DNA from: a virus
Length of the DNA: 64,000 nt
IMG/VR virus record: IMGVR_UViG_3300023174_000100
Coordinates: 1-64,000 of that record
Strand: one strand, 5' to 3'
The notes under the pieces were generated by a model, which was not told the DNA's origin, did not search any database, and worked only from the letters and a program-made list of their open reading frames with translations. The position numbers were made by a program, and so were the translations under genes. Numbering within the stretch: the first letter of the stretch is position 1; each line of letters starts with the position of its first letter. Shown piece by piece: positions 43,516 to 53,044 of this stretch.

Positions 43516-44481
43516 ATGGTTTTGGAACAAGTAAAGATAAAATTACAGGAGTCTATTGATTTTGCTAATAAAGTAAAAGAAATACCTCATAAACATGTTT
43601 CATTTTCTCAATTTTCTATGTACAGTCAGTGTCCTAAAAAATGGTTTTTGAGTTATGTATTAAAGCTAGGTACTAGACCTCCTTCTATACACATGACTTT
43701 TGGGACTGCTTTCCACGAAGTTTTACAGGAATACTTAATCGAAAATCATAATAATAAATTTAAAAATAAAAATGAAATTGATTTTAGTATAGAATTAAAA
43801 AATAGAATAAAAGAAGTATATAAAAAAGATTTTACTAATTATGGCAAGCATTTTTCTACTAGCCTAGAACTGACGGAATTTTGGGAGCAAGGAGTTAGTA
43901 TTTTAAATCATATAAGAAGTAGTCATAATTTATATTACAATAGAGATAATTGGTCTCTTTTGGGAGTAGAGGTTCCTCTGATGATAAAAATAATAGATTC
44001 CGAGGAGCCTCTTTATTTTATTTTGTTTATTGATTTACTTTTTTATGACAAAGAAAATAATAAATTAGTAATAGACGATATAAAAACTTCAGGAAAAGGA
44101 TGGAGCTCTTATTCAAAAAAAGACAAAATAAAAACATCTCAAGTATTGTTGTACAAAAGTTTTTTGGCTAAAAGTCTAAATATTGATAGTCAAGATATAG
44201 ATTGTAGATTTACTATAGTGAGAAGAATAACAGATGGATACGATTTCCCTGTAAGCAGGGTTCAGATATTTAAACCTGCACAGTCAAAAAAGTCTGTAGA
44301 AAATTCTATAATCGAATTTAAAACATTCATAAAAAAAGTTTTTGATAAGCAAGGAAATGCTAGACAAGATATCCTATATCCCGCTTTAACAGGAAATAAT
44401 TGCTTTAATTGCAATTACTGTGAATTTAAAGATAGGTTTGACTTATGTCCAGAAGAAGCTAGAGATTATATAAACAAATAA
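43516..44481 (+). CDS. PD-(D/E)XK nuclease of RecB/Cas4 type with Cys cluster
   Basis: The 321-residue product begins with SFSQFSMYSQCPKKWFLSYVLKLG (the usual RecB-like start), then MTFGTAFHEVLQEYL, then the D...D-x-K core: ILFIDLLFYDKENNKLVIDDIKTSG, and a C-terminal cluster NCFNCNYCEFKD...C. Four Cys (one near residue 28 and three near residue 302) could hold an iron-sulfur cluster, as in Cas4 and AddB. It is probably a single-strand exonuclease used in recombination or DNA end processing. Confidence 0.88.
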   Translation: MVLEQVKIKLQESIDFANKVKEIPHKHVSFSQFSMYSQCPKKWFLSYVLKLGTRPPSIHMTFGTAFHEVLQEYLIENHNNKFKNKNEIDFSIELKNRIKEVYKKDFTNYGKHFSTSLELTEFWEQGVSILNHIRSSHNLYYNRDNWSLLGVEVPLMIKIIDSEEPLYFILFIDLLFYDKENNKLVIDDIKTSGKGWSSYSKKDKIKTSQVLLYKSFLAKSLNIDSQDIDCRFTIVRRITDGYDFPVSRVQIFKPAQSKKSVENSIIEFKTFIKKVFDKQGNARQDILYPALTGNNCFNCNYCEFKDRFDLCPEEARDYINK

Positions 44482-44487
44482 TATATT

Positions 44488-45984
44488 ATGAATTTTGAAT
44501 TACCAAAACTAAAGAAAATAACTAATCGTCCTAAAAAGAAAAAAATTCTACTCCTGTCGGATGATTTAAGATTAAACTCAGGTATTGGAGTAATGTCTAG
44601 GGAAATTGTAGTAGGTACAGCTAAATATTTTGATTGGGTTCAAATTGGAGCTGCTATAAAAAATCCTGATGCCGGTAAAATTATTGATGTTTCAGATGAT
44701 GTTAACAAAGAAATAGGAATAGATGACGCTAGCGTGCTTATATACCCTAATAATGGGTACGGAGATCCACACAAATTAAGAGAAATAATAACTAGAGAGT
44801 CGCCTGATGCGATTTTACATTTTACGGACCCGAGATTTTGGGAATGGCTATATGATATGGAGAGAGAAATTAGAACATCTATTCCTATTATGTATTATAA
44901 TATATGGGACGATTTGCCATATCCACATTGGAATTCTGAATTTTATGCTTCATGTGATTTCATATTTAATATATCAAAGCAAACTCATAATTTAGTTAAT
45001 GTAGTATTAGAAGAAAATGAATATAAATATTATGATTTAGATTCTGGCGAACCAAAATCTTTTGATATAGATACAACTTACACTGCTTACATTCCTCATG
45101 GAATAAATAATAAACACATATATAAGATTCTTCCAAGTAGCAAAGTATATGATGAATACAATGCTTATATATCTGATTTTAAAAGAGAAACGCCTACTGA
45201 TTTTTTAATTTTTTGGAATAATAGAAATATAAGAAGAAAACAACCGGGGGATGTTATTCTAGCTTTTACTAGGTTTTGCGAATATCTAAAAGATGATGAT
45301 AAAGCTAGTAGATGTATTTTAGTCATGCATACAGACCCTATCGATGGAAATGGTACAGACTTAATTGCAACGGTAAAAGCTTTAAACCCAAAAGGAAAAG
45401 TCATTTTTTCTGATAAAAAAATAGATACAAAGACACTAAATTTTTGGTATAATTTTGCGGATGTTGTTTTAAATATTGCATCTAATGAAGGATTCGGTCT
45501 TTCAGGAGCTGAAGCACTAATGGCCGGCACCCCTATTATAAATAATGTAACAGGAGGATTACAAGACCAGTGTGGTTTCATAGACAATAAAGGAAAGTAC
45601 ATAACATTTACAAAAGATTTCCCTACTAATCACGCAGGAACTTTTAGAAAGCATGGCGAATGGGCATTTCCAGTATTTCCTAACAATAGATCTCTACAAG
45701 GTTCACCGGCAACTCCCTATATTTTTGATGACAGAGTATCCTTTGAGGAAGTGGCCGAGGCTATATTTTATTGGTACAAAATTCCTAGAGAAGAAAGAAA
45801 AGCATTAGGGAGCAAAGGAACGGCTTATGCTCTTGACCCGAAAGTAGGAATGTCAGCAGAGGAAATGTGTAATAGATTTATAAAAAATATCAATTTAGCT
45901 CTTGATAATTGGAAGCCGAGATCTAGATATTCACTACATGAAATAAAACCAGAAAAAACTAATAAAGCAATAGGAATTCTATGA
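44488..45984 (+). CDS. Glycosyltransferase, GT-B fold (GT4-like)
   Basis: First gene of the glycosyltransferase block. In the 498-residue protein the N-terminal domain starts KKKILLLSDDLRLNSGIGVMSREIV, a nucleotide-sugar GT-B start, and the C-terminal domain holds the E-x7-E motif EGFGLSGAE. The acceptor and the donor sugar cannot be told from sequence. It overlaps the next gene by four bases (ATGA), as do several genes in this block, suggesting one operon. Confidence 0.85.
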   Translation: MNFELPKLKKITNRPKKKKILLLSDDLRLNSGIGVMSREIVVGTAKYFDWVQIGAAIKNPDAGKIIDVSDDVNKEIGIDDASVLIYPNNGYGDPHKLREIITRESPDAILHFTDPRFWEWLYDMEREIRTSIPIMYYNIWDDLPYPHWNSEFYASCDFIFNISKQTHNLVNVVLEENEYKYYDLDSGEPKSFDIDTTYTAYIPHGINNKHIYKILPSSKVYDEYNAYISDFKRETPTDFLIFWNNRNIRRKQPGDVILAFTRFCEYLKDDDKASRCILVMHTDPIDGNGTDLIATVKALNPKGKVIFSDKKIDTKTLNFWYNFADVVLNIASNEGFGLSGAEALMAGTPIINNVTGGLQDQCGFIDNKGKYITFTKDFPTNHAGTFRKHGEWAFPVFPNNRSLQGSPATPYIFDDRVSFEEVAEAIFYWYKIPREERKALGSKGTAYALDPKVGMSAEEMCNRFIKNINLALDNWKPRSRYSLHEIKPEKTNKAIGIL

Positions 45985-47261
45985 AAAAGAAAGTTACTTT
46001 AGTCGCACCAGTATATACGGCTTCCGGATATGGGGCACACGGCAGAGACATAGCATGGGCATTGATATCATTAAAGGATAAATACGATTTAAAAATAGTT
46101 TCTACGGCATGGGGAAATACTCCTACTAATGGATTAGATAAAAACAACCCTTCTGATGCAGAAATTATAAAAAGAATCGTACCAAAAACGGATATTAATG
46201 ATGATATTTTTATTCAGTTGACAATACCTAATGAATTTGTCAAATGCGGTAAATATAACATAGGTTTCACTGCTGGGATAGAAACAGATATGTGTTCTCC
46301 TAAATGGATTGAGGGATGTAACAATATGGATATGCTATTGACAACATCTAAACATTCTCTTGATGTTATAAATGATTCTGTATTTGATAAAGTAAATAAA
46401 CATACAAATCAATTAGAAGGCACTCTAAAGCTCAGAGATAGCCTTAGAAAAGAGATTTTATTTGAGGGTGTAGACACAACAGTTTACACCAACAAAATGC
46501 ATCCTGATGAAAATATGAACATTCTAGAGCATGTTAAAGAAGATTTCTGTTTCCTATTTGTTGGACATTGGTTGCAAGGTTCTTTCGGTAATGATAGAAA
46601 GAATGTAGGAGCTATGATAAAAGTATTTTTTGATACATTTAAAAGAATGCCAGCCAAAAATAGACCGGCATTAATTTTAAAAACAAGTGGAGGTAAGTAT
46701 TCAGTAGGTGATTTAAATGAAATTCAATCAAAAATTAGGTCTATTTTAGACGGAGAGTCTGGTCCAAACATTTATGTCCTACATGGAGATTTGACAGATG
46801 GAGAAATGAATAATTTATACAACGACCCAAAAGTAAAAGCTATGATTTCCTTTACAAAAGGAGAGGGGTATGGAAGACCTCTAGCTGAATTTTCCGTAAC
46901 TGGGAAGCCTATCATAGCATCTAATTGGTCGGGACATACTGATTTCTTAAATCCAAAATACTGTTCTCTGCTTCCCGGCCGACTAGAGCCCGTGGATAAA
47001 TCAGTTCTAAATGATTGGTTTATACAGGAATCTAAATGGTTTACAGTCGATTATATGTATTCTGCTGGAGTTATTGCAGATGTTTTTACTAGATATAATA
47101 AGCATAAAGAAAACGCGGAAAAACAAAGACTTCATACGTTAGCTCATTTTACTTTTGAGAAAATGGTCGATAAATTAGAAGTAATTCTGGATTCAATTGA
47201 AATTCAAAACCAACCTAAGATAAATAAACTTAATTTACCAAAACTAAAACTAGTAGAATGA
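45981..47261 (+). CDS. Glycosyltransferase, GT-B fold (GT4-like)
   Basis: The 426-residue protein starts VTLVAPVYTASGYGAHGRDIAWAL and carries the retaining GT-B signature KGEGYGRPLAEFS near residue 293, with PIIASNWSGHTDFL after it. It appears to be a paralog of the preceding gene, with the same general plan but little identity outside the motifs. ATGA overlaps connect it with its neighbours on both sides. Confidence 0.85.
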   Translation: MKKKVTLVAPVYTASGYGAHGRDIAWALISLKDKYDLKIVSTAWGNTPTNGLDKNNPSDAEIIKRIVPKTDINDDIFIQLTIPNEFVKCGKYNIGFTAGIETDMCSPKWIEGCNNMDMLLTTSKHSLDVINDSVFDKVNKHTNQLEGTLKLRDSLRKEILFEGVDTTVYTNKMHPDENMNILEHVKEDFCFLFVGHWLQGSFGNDRKNVGAMIKVFFDTFKRMPAKNRPALILKTSGGKYSVGDLNEIQSKIRSILDGESGPNIYVLHGDLTDGEMNNLYNDPKVKAMISFTKGEGYGRPLAEFSVTGKPIIASNWSGHTDFLNPKYCSLLPGRLEPVDKSVLNDWFIQESKWFTVDYMYSAGVIADVFTRYNKHKENAEKQRLHTLAHFTFEKMVDKLEVILDSIEIQNQPKINKLNLPKLKLVE

Positions 47262-47725
47262 TTGATGTAACTTTTGAGGAACTATCTCCTATAACCGGAC
47301 AACAAGAAGTAATTGTAGAACTTACAGATACTGGATTGCTGACAAAACTTTGCATGGGCAGCGGCTACTATACAGACTCGAGCCTAGTTCTAGGCTCCGA
47401 CGCCCAGATTCAGTATGAGTCGACGCTGCCCCGAATTTGTATAGATAAAAGACACGTTGATGTAGAAAACTTGGTATGGTATCCTTTTGTATTTTCTTTA
47501 GACAAGGCGGTAATTTTTCCGGACGAAGGGGATACTAAGAGGATGGTTTGGAAGGTATGTGAGATTATTGATTTTACGGATGATGATGTTAAGAATTACC
47601 CTAATGCTATAATAAGGAGAAAAGTTGATGTAGATAATTGTATTGAATTTAATGCGGATGCTTTTTCTAATGCTTTTGAAAAATTATATGAATTAAATTT
47701 ACCAAAACATAAAGAAATTGGATAA
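47258..47725 (+). CDS. Hypothetical protein in the glycosyltransferase block
   Basis: A 155-residue protein with no recognised domain. A stretch of the gene from about 47355 to 47432 is clearly richer in G and C than the surrounding sequence and contains uncommon codons. The protein there reads MGSGYYTDSSLVLGSDAQIQYES. It is linked by overlaps with the upstream (4 bases) and downstream (8 bases) genes. Confidence 0.5.
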   Translation: MIDVTFEELSPITGQQEVIVELTDTGLLTKLCMGSGYYTDSSLVLGSDAQIQYESTLPRICIDKRHVDVENLVWYPFVFSLDKAVIFPDEGDTKRMVWKVCEIIDFTDDDVKNYPNAIIRRKVDVDNCIEFNADAFSNAFEKLYELNLPKHKEIG

Positions 47726-48488
47726 CATTTACCTTTCATATTGTGTTACTGCCTGTGATGAGAAAGATGAGTTATTTGTCTTACTTTCTTTATTGGAGGG
47801 AGTTATTGCAGTAGATACGGAAATTATTGTGCAGACGGATTCCTCCAGGGTAACTAATGATGTTTTGGATGTAATTAAGAATCATCCTATATCAGAACAT
47901 ATAAATCATGTTAATTTTCCATTGAACGGAGATTTTGCAACATTTAAAAATAATTTGTTTAAGCATGCAAGAGGTGAATGGATTTTTCAAATTGATGCAG
48001 ATGAGTTATTGAATGATTATTTGTTGTATAATTTAAAAACATTGTTGGAAATTAATGCAGACATGGAAATGATTGCCGTTCCTAGAGTTAACATTGTAGA
48101 AAACATTACACAAGAATGGATTAATCATTGGAATTGGAAAATTAGCAAACAAGATATAGCTATTCAATCTACTTTAGAGCCTATAAGTATTTATTCTGAT
48201 TTATATAAATTGCTTGAGATTAATAATTTGATTAAGGAGGAGTATAACATTAATAGTAGTAAAGATATAAGGTCTGTTGTTTATTATAAGCCTATTATTA
48301 ATTTTCCGGATTATCAAACGAGGATATATAGGAATTTAGATAAGATTAGATTTAAGAATAAGGTACATGAAGTAATTACAGGATATTCATATTATGCTGC
48401 TATACCTGATGAATGGAATTGGTGTTTATTGCATGTTAAGAGTATTAATAAGCAGATAAGTCAAAATGAAATGTATTCTAAATTATAA
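47718..48488 (+). CDS. Glycosyltransferase, GT2-like
   Basis: The 256-residue product starts at a TTG codon (47718), because no ATG occurs in frame for many residues. It has a GT-A type start (SYCVTACDEKDEL), then DTEIIVQTDSS and the metal-binding acidic motif IFQIDADELLND near residue 95. The nucleotide sequence from here to 49552 uses AGG and TTG codons and G-rich words more than its neighbours, hinting at a different origin. Confidence 0.75.
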   Translation: MDNIYLSYCVTACDEKDELFVLLSLLEGVIAVDTEIIVQTDSSRVTNDVLDVIKNHPISEHINHVNFPLNGDFATFKNNLFKHARGEWIFQIDADELLNDYLLYNLKTLLEINADMEMIAVPRVNIVENITQEWINHWNWKISKQDIAIQSTLEPISIYSDLYKLLEINNLIKEEYNINSSKDIRSVVYYKPIINFPDYQTRIYRNLDKIRFKNKVHEVITGYSYYAAIPDEWNWCLLHVKSINKQISQNEMYSKL

Positions 48489-48514
48489 TATGATTATTCC
48501 TAAATGTTGAACTT

Positions 48515-49552
48515 ATGTTACGTATTAGATTAGTTGATGTTGATAGGGGTAGAAATAAGGCTACATATAGAGGATTTTTGATGTATAAAGATTTGTTCAA
48601 AGATGTAGGAATAGATTTTATTATTGCTGGGGATATGGTAGACAGTTGGGATATAAGCATTTTAGGTGATGAATGTTTTATTAACCGGCGGGCGAAGTCT
48701 TTACAGGAGTCTATTGATTATGGATTAGAGAGATTACATGAGATAGATGGAAGATTCATGCTATATGATGGTTCTGATTCTCCATCTATTTTAGGATCTT
48801 ATGATGTATTTGAAAATAGCAATGCAGAAAAATTAATAAAGAATCAAATATATAGTAAAGATGTATATAGCATTCCATCTCCATTGGGTAAGGAATGGTG
48901 GAACATGTATGCCGGCCGGGAGGATAAGATTTCCTATGATGTAAAAAGATATGATGACATTGTTTTATCTGGTTATAATCTCGGGTACTATCATCCACAT
49001 TATATGCAATTCGCGAATCATGAAGTAAAAAAGGAACATGATATATTTGCAGTTTATCAAGCGGATCATAAGGAGAATTATGACTTTGGAATTCGCAACG
49101 ATTTATATTATAGCAGACATAGAAAGCGGAGCTTGGATACATTGGATAGATTGGATGATACCTATAATATCGTTTCTGGCAGGCTTTCTCCTGAGGATTA
49201 TAACATAGTATTGATGAGAAGTAAATGTGCTATATCTCCTTTTGGTATGGGGGAGATATGTTTTAGGGATTTTGAGATATGGAATTATGGATGTATAATG
49301 ATTAAGCCTTTTATGAATAATGTAATAACTAATCCTAATCCGTATATAGACAGGGAGACTTATTTTGCATGTAATAATAATTGGGATGATTTAAATGATC
49401 TTATTGATGTTGTATTGTCATTGAACAATAATGATGTTAAAGATATTAATAACAATGTGAGGAATATGTTGATTGATATGTATTCCCCGCAGAATTTTGT
49501 ATTGAATTTTTATAACATTTTAGCAAGTTTAAACGGAGTAACTAAATACTAG
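48515..49552 (+). CDS. Putative glycosyltransferase (exostosin-like C-terminus)
   Basis: The 345-residue product has a C-terminal pattern seen in exostosin-like and related GT-B enzymes: CAISPFGMGEICFRDFEIWNYGCIMIKP. The N-terminal region is not recognised. It shares the codon bias of the upstream GT2-like gene. The acceptor is unknown. Confidence 0.6.
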   Translation: MLRIRLVDVDRGRNKATYRGFLMYKDLFKDVGIDFIIAGDMVDSWDISILGDECFINRRAKSLQESIDYGLERLHEIDGRFMLYDGSDSPSILGSYDVFENSNAEKLIKNQIYSKDVYSIPSPLGKEWWNMYAGREDKISYDVKRYDDIVLSGYNLGYYHPHYMQFANHEVKKEHDIFAVYQADHKENYDFGIRNDLYYSRHRKRSLDTLDRLDDTYNIVSGRLSPEDYNIVLMRSKCAISPFGMGEICFRDFEIWNYGCIMIKPFMNNVITNPNPYIDRETYFACNNNWDDLNDLIDVVLSLNNNDVKDINNNVRNMLIDMYSPQNFVLNFYNILASLNGVTKY

Positions 49553-49563
49553 TAATAATAGTC

Positions 49564-50826
49564 ATGAATAAATTAGTAGAAATTTTAAAGTCTTGGGGTA
49601 TAGCTATAAACCCAAATGAAAAACAAAGTAAATTAGCTGAAGCTAGAATTCAAATTTGTGATGTCTGTGAACATAAGAAAACATCTCCTACGGTTCATTG
49701 TGGTGTTTGCGGATGCTTACTTAAAGGTAAGATATATTCACCGGTAGAAAATGCTTGCCCGGAAGGAAAATGGGCGGAGGTAGATAAAGCTATGTCAGAT
49801 GAAATACAGGCATTAGCAGCTGAAATTCCTACCTATAATACAAATCCGGTTATGCCCGAACCCATACAAACTGAAGATAAAACTGTTCAATTTGTTTGCG
49901 CACAGCCGGCCACTCTATATTATGCATGGCAAGTTGAAGTAATGATTAATAATTTCCTATCAATGGGTGTTAATCCCGCTTCTATAAATATTGTATGTGC
50001 TTTAGATGAAACTGAGACAATCCCTACTGAATGGTTTAAACTGTTGATGAGGTATAGACATGTTAAATTCTTTTTCTACTTGGATACTAGAACTTCTAAA
50101 AATTATGTATCTTCTATAAGACCTAATATACTTAAACAACACTGGCTAAGGAATCCTAGCTTAAAAGATGATATTATATTCTACCATGATTGTGATATTG
50201 CTTTTACTAGGCCTGTTAATGAGTGGCTTACTACAGATTTATTAAAAGACAATAACTGGTATGGCTCTAATTGCAATTCGTATCTTTCTTCCGATTATAT
50301 AGAAAGTAAAGGACAAGATATTTTAAATGCTATGTGCAATATTAGTGGAATACCCAAAAGCATAGTACAACAAAATAACGAAAATAATATAGGAGCTCAA
50401 TATATAATGAAAGATGTTAGCCCTTTTTTCTGGTTATCTGTGGAAGAACAGTGCGAAAAACTATACACTGATATTACGCAAATAAATAACGTAAAAAAAC
50501 AAGATGATTCGAATTACATGGAACTGCAAATTTGGTGCGCTGATATGTGGGCTATTCTTTTCACTGCATGGAATTTAGGTAAAAACACAATAGTTCATGG
50601 TAATTTAGGATTCTCTTGGTCAACTGATACTGAAAATGACTGGTATAAGTATAATATATATCATAACGCAGGAGTGACTTCCGATAATCAAGGATATTTT
50701 TTTAAAGCAGCATATATGAATAGATTACCTTATAATGAACCTGATGTTTATATACAAGATAGCGCCAATAAAAAATATTGGGAATTAATTCAACAAACAG
50801 GAAAAAATTCTTGTTTATTAGAGTGA
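49564..50826 (+). CDS. Zinc-ribbon plus GT-A type glycosyltransferase-like protein
   Basis: The 420-residue protein begins with a short Cys-rich module (ICDVCEHKK, then CGVCGC, then a later Cys) that likely binds zinc, followed by a domain starting VQFVCAQPATLYYAWQVEVMI. That domain contains an acidic motif FYHDCDIAF typical of GT-A metal sites. It ends 177 bases before the HNH gene. The function is inferred from the fold motif and the neighbouring genes. Confidence 0.6.
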   Translation: MNKLVEILKSWGIAINPNEKQSKLAEARIQICDVCEHKKTSPTVHCGVCGCLLKGKIYSPVENACPEGKWAEVDKAMSDEIQALAAEIPTYNTNPVMPEPIQTEDKTVQFVCAQPATLYYAWQVEVMINNFLSMGVNPASINIVCALDETETIPTEWFKLLMRYRHVKFFFYLDTRTSKNYVSSIRPNILKQHWLRNPSLKDDIIFYHDCDIAFTRPVNEWLTTDLLKDNNWYGSNCNSYLSSDYIESKGQDILNAMCNISGIPKSIVQQNNENNIGAQYIMKDVSPFFWLSVEEQCEKLYTDITQINNVKKQDDSNYMELQIWCADMWAILFTAWNLGKNTIVHGNLGFSWSTDTENDWYKYNIYHNAGVTSDNQGYFFKAAYMNRLPYNEPDVYIQDSANKKYWELIQQTGKNSCLLE

Positions 50827-50880
50827 TGTTGTTTTTCATTTTGTCATATAACTATTATATAGTATATTAGTTACTAATTA

Positions 50881-50942
50881 GAATCGGTAGTTTAAGATAA
50901 AATAAGGATAAATCCTAGATGGTGCTTAATTCACCCCGATTT
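50881..50942 (+). ncRNA. tRNA-like structured RNA with shortened anticodon arm
   Basis: In the gap 50827-51003 the sequence can fold like a tRNA. GAATCGG (50881-50887) pairs with CCGATTT (50936-50942), seven pairs with one G-U; T50888-A50889 follow as positions 8 and 9; GTTT (50890-50893) pairs with AAAT (50900-50903) as a D arm; AGGA (50905-50908) pairs with TCCT (50913-50916) but leaves only a four-base loop; GGTG (50921-50924) pairs with CACC (50932-50935) as a T arm with a seven-base loop. No CCA is encoded, and the T-loop is not canonical. It could be a tRNA relic, a decoy or a structured leader. The outer stem followed by a T-run (50940-50946) might also act as a terminator. Confidence 0.4.
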
Positions 50943-50952
50943 TTTTAATTTT

Positions 50953-50959
50953 TATTTAT
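50953..50959 (+). promoter_or_regulatory. TATTTAT motif before the HNH gene
   Basis: TATTTATA, 44 bases before the ATG at 51004 and about ten bases after the tRNA-like element. The HNH gene may therefore be transcribed on its own. Confidence 0.4.
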
Positions 50960-51003
50960 ACAGACCTTTTAGAACACAAACTAGAAAATAAGTTAAAAAT
51001 TAA

Positions 51004-51501
51004 ATGAGTATTAGAGAGAATAGAAGTCTTGAAAATTTACCCGGAGAGGTTTGGAAACCATTTCCTAACTACGAAAAATGGTATCAAGTTTCTAACTTAG
51101 GAAGAGTAAAAAGAATGAGTAGGTTATGTGTACAAAAAAGAAAAAACGAGAATGGAAAGCCTCTTTCCGAACTGTCTTATACATTAGATGAAATAATTCT
51201 AGCCCAATCATTTACAACAGCCGGCTACTTAATGATAAGATTCTCTTATGAGACAAAAGAGGATGGACTTATTTCAAGATTTAATGTAGCAATGCATAGG
51301 GCTGTAGCCATGGCTTTTATTCCAAATCCTAATAATTACCCACAAGTAAATCATATAGACGGAGACAAAACAAATAATACAGTTTCTAATTTAGAATGGT
51401 GCGATAATTCTAGAAATCAAATACACAGAAATTATATACTAGAGAAAAAATCTAAGTCTAAATATCTAGGGTATTTAATGAGAAATAAAAACAAACTATA
51501 A
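51004..51501 (+). CDS. HNH homing-type endonuclease with NUMOD4 motif
   Basis: The 165-residue product has an N-terminal NUMOD4-type DNA-binding motif (EVWKPFPNYEKWYQVSNLGRVKR) and a C-terminal HNH core (HRAVAMAFIPNPNNYPQVNHIDGDKTNN, ending NLEWCDN). This is the standard layout of free-standing HNH homing endonucleases in phages. No split host gene or intron is seen around it. It interrupts the glycosyltransferase block and has its own gap with a candidate promoter. Confidence 0.92.
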   Translation: MSIRENRSLENLPGEVWKPFPNYEKWYQVSNLGRVKRMSRLCVQKRKNENGKPLSELSYTLDEIILAQSFTTAGYLMIRFSYETKEDGLISRFNVAMHRAVAMAFIPNPNNYPQVNHIDGDKTNNTVSNLEWCDNSRNQIHRNYILEKKSKSKYLGYLMRNKNKL

Positions 51502-51504
51502 TAT

Positions 51505-52311
51505 ATGCAAAATGTTGTGTATTGGATTGGGGTAAAAAATCCAAATCCTCACATGAACGATAAACATGGGGGGTTTAAGTATTTAGACGTGTCAAGAAAA
51601 ACATGGGAATGGTGGTGCAATAAAAATAATGTTGCTTTTGTTCCTTACGAATTAGATAATTATAAACCATTTCACGAAGGGACTAAAGTTACTTGGCAGA
51701 GATGGTTTGATATGAAAAAAGTAATAACAGAGAAAGGTATTGACCCTAATTGGATTTGGGCAATAGACGGATCTAGCATGATTAAATGGGATGCTCCCGC
51801 TCCCTGGGAGGATAAAAAATTAGATTCCAAAATAGTTTACGCTCATAGATCTTTAGAAAATTTATTTTGGATAACAGAGGGGATAGATGGATATAAAGAT
51901 TTGTTTTCTGTTGATTTTGATTTGACAAAATATTTATGTACAGGAAATGTTCTTCTTAATAAAGACAATTACAGTTTTCTATCCGACTTAGAAATTTTCT
52001 TCTTGACAAATAGAGAAAAGATAATGTACCTCGAAAATGAAAAAATAAAAAGGGGTACGGATCAGCCTGTATTTAATTACTTTGTTCAGGATAACAAAAT
52101 TCCTTTTAGCGTAGATACTCTTAATCCTAAGTTTATGCTAACTCATCTCAATAGATTTCATTGGCTTAGTCATAATTGGAATACACAAAATACTACACCA
52201 TTTTTTATAAAATATGGATGGTTTTGGTTATTTAGCGGATTTCCTACTAGAGGAGACCGATATGAGTTGATGTCAAAAACATGGGATTTAATAAAACATA
52301 ATTATGAGTAA
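51505..52311 (+). CDS. Putative glycosyltransferase (GT-A like)
   Basis: The 268-residue protein resembles sugar-nucleotide transferases of the GT8-like type: VYWIGVKNPNPHMNDKHGGFKYLDVSRKTWEWWC, then WIWAIDGSSMIKW, which stands where a DxD site would be, and later TGNVLLNKDN. Only Asp-Gly-Ser is present at the acidic site, so metal binding may differ. It overlaps the next gene by eight bases, and the two share a similar start (SKSWKKWC), suggesting related proteins. Confidence 0.6.
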   Translation: MQNVVYWIGVKNPNPHMNDKHGGFKYLDVSRKTWEWWCNKNNVAFVPYELDNYKPFHEGTKVTWQRWFDMKKVITEKGIDPNWIWAIDGSSMIKWDAPAPWEDKKLDSKIVYAHRSLENLFWITEGIDGYKDLFSVDFDLTKYLCTGNVLLNKDNYSFLSDLEIFFLTNREKIMYLENEKIKRGTDQPVFNYFVQDNKIPFSVDTLNPKFMLTHLNRFHWLSHNWNTQNTTPFFIKYGWFWLFSGFPTRGDRYELMSKTWDLIKHNYE

Positions 52312-53044
52312 AGACATAGTTGTTCAAATAGCTATTAACAAATCCGAAAGATCCGCTAATCAAGGATATTCAATTAGCTCTAAATCTTGGAAAAAATGGT
52401 GTGACTTAAACAATGTCGACTTATTTTCCATAGATTCCGAAATAGTGTCTGATTTAGGTTTTCAGTGGAATAAAATTTTTATTTTAGATTTACTCTCTGC
52501 AAACGATATTGAGTATAATAGAGTTTTGTATGTAGATTCTGACACAATAGTTCATCCTAAAATGCCTTATGTATTTGATTTAGTCGGAGATAAATTTGGC
52601 GTAGTAAGAAATTACGGATGTATGGATTGGGTTTGCCGAAGCGTTGAGAATTGCCATCAATTGGTTTTTCCAAATAGCGAAGTATTAAGTCCATTCAAAT
52701 ACTTTAACTCCGGAGTTATGATATTTAACAAATCTCATAAATCTTTTTTTGACTCAGTAAAGGATTTTTACAATACGGAAAATAAAAAAATTTTAGATTT
52801 TCAAAGTACAGGTGTAGGTAAAGATCAACCTATACTTAATTATTTATCTGAAATTCATAATATAGAAAAAGTATATTTACCTTATGAGTATAATATGCAA
52901 GATATGAATAGATTTGAGGTACTAACCTCTAATATGCTACATACTAGATTTGGATGGATATATCATTTTAATGGAGGAGTTAAACCAACTCCAGGTGCTT
53001 GGATGCTTGAAACACATAATTTTTTAAATGAAAGATATGGTTAA
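52304..53044 (+). CDS. Glycosyltransferase, GT8-like
   Basis: The 246-residue product shows YNRVLYVDSDTIVHP (DxD metal site near residue 79) and FKYFNSGVMIFNKS, the two hallmarks of GT8-type enzymes. It is probably related to the preceding gene. It overlaps the following gene by 17 bases. Confidence 0.78.
   Translation: MSKDIVVQIAINKSERSANQGYSISSKSWKKWCDLNNVDLFSIDSEIVSDLGFQWNKIFILDLLSANDIEYNRVLYVDSDTIVHPKMPYVFDLVGDKFGVVRNYGCMDWVCRSVENCHQLVFPNSEVLSPFKYFNSGVMIFNKSHKSFFDSVKDFYNTENKKILDFQSTGVGKDQPILNYLSEIHNIEKVYLPYEYNMQDMNRFEVLTSNMLHTRFGWIYHFNGGVKPTPGAWMLETHNFLNERYG

Noticed and set aside
50827-51003. Group I intron around the HNH gene
   Set aside because: The genes on both sides have normal starts and stops, no split protein is evident, and I see no group I core pairing.
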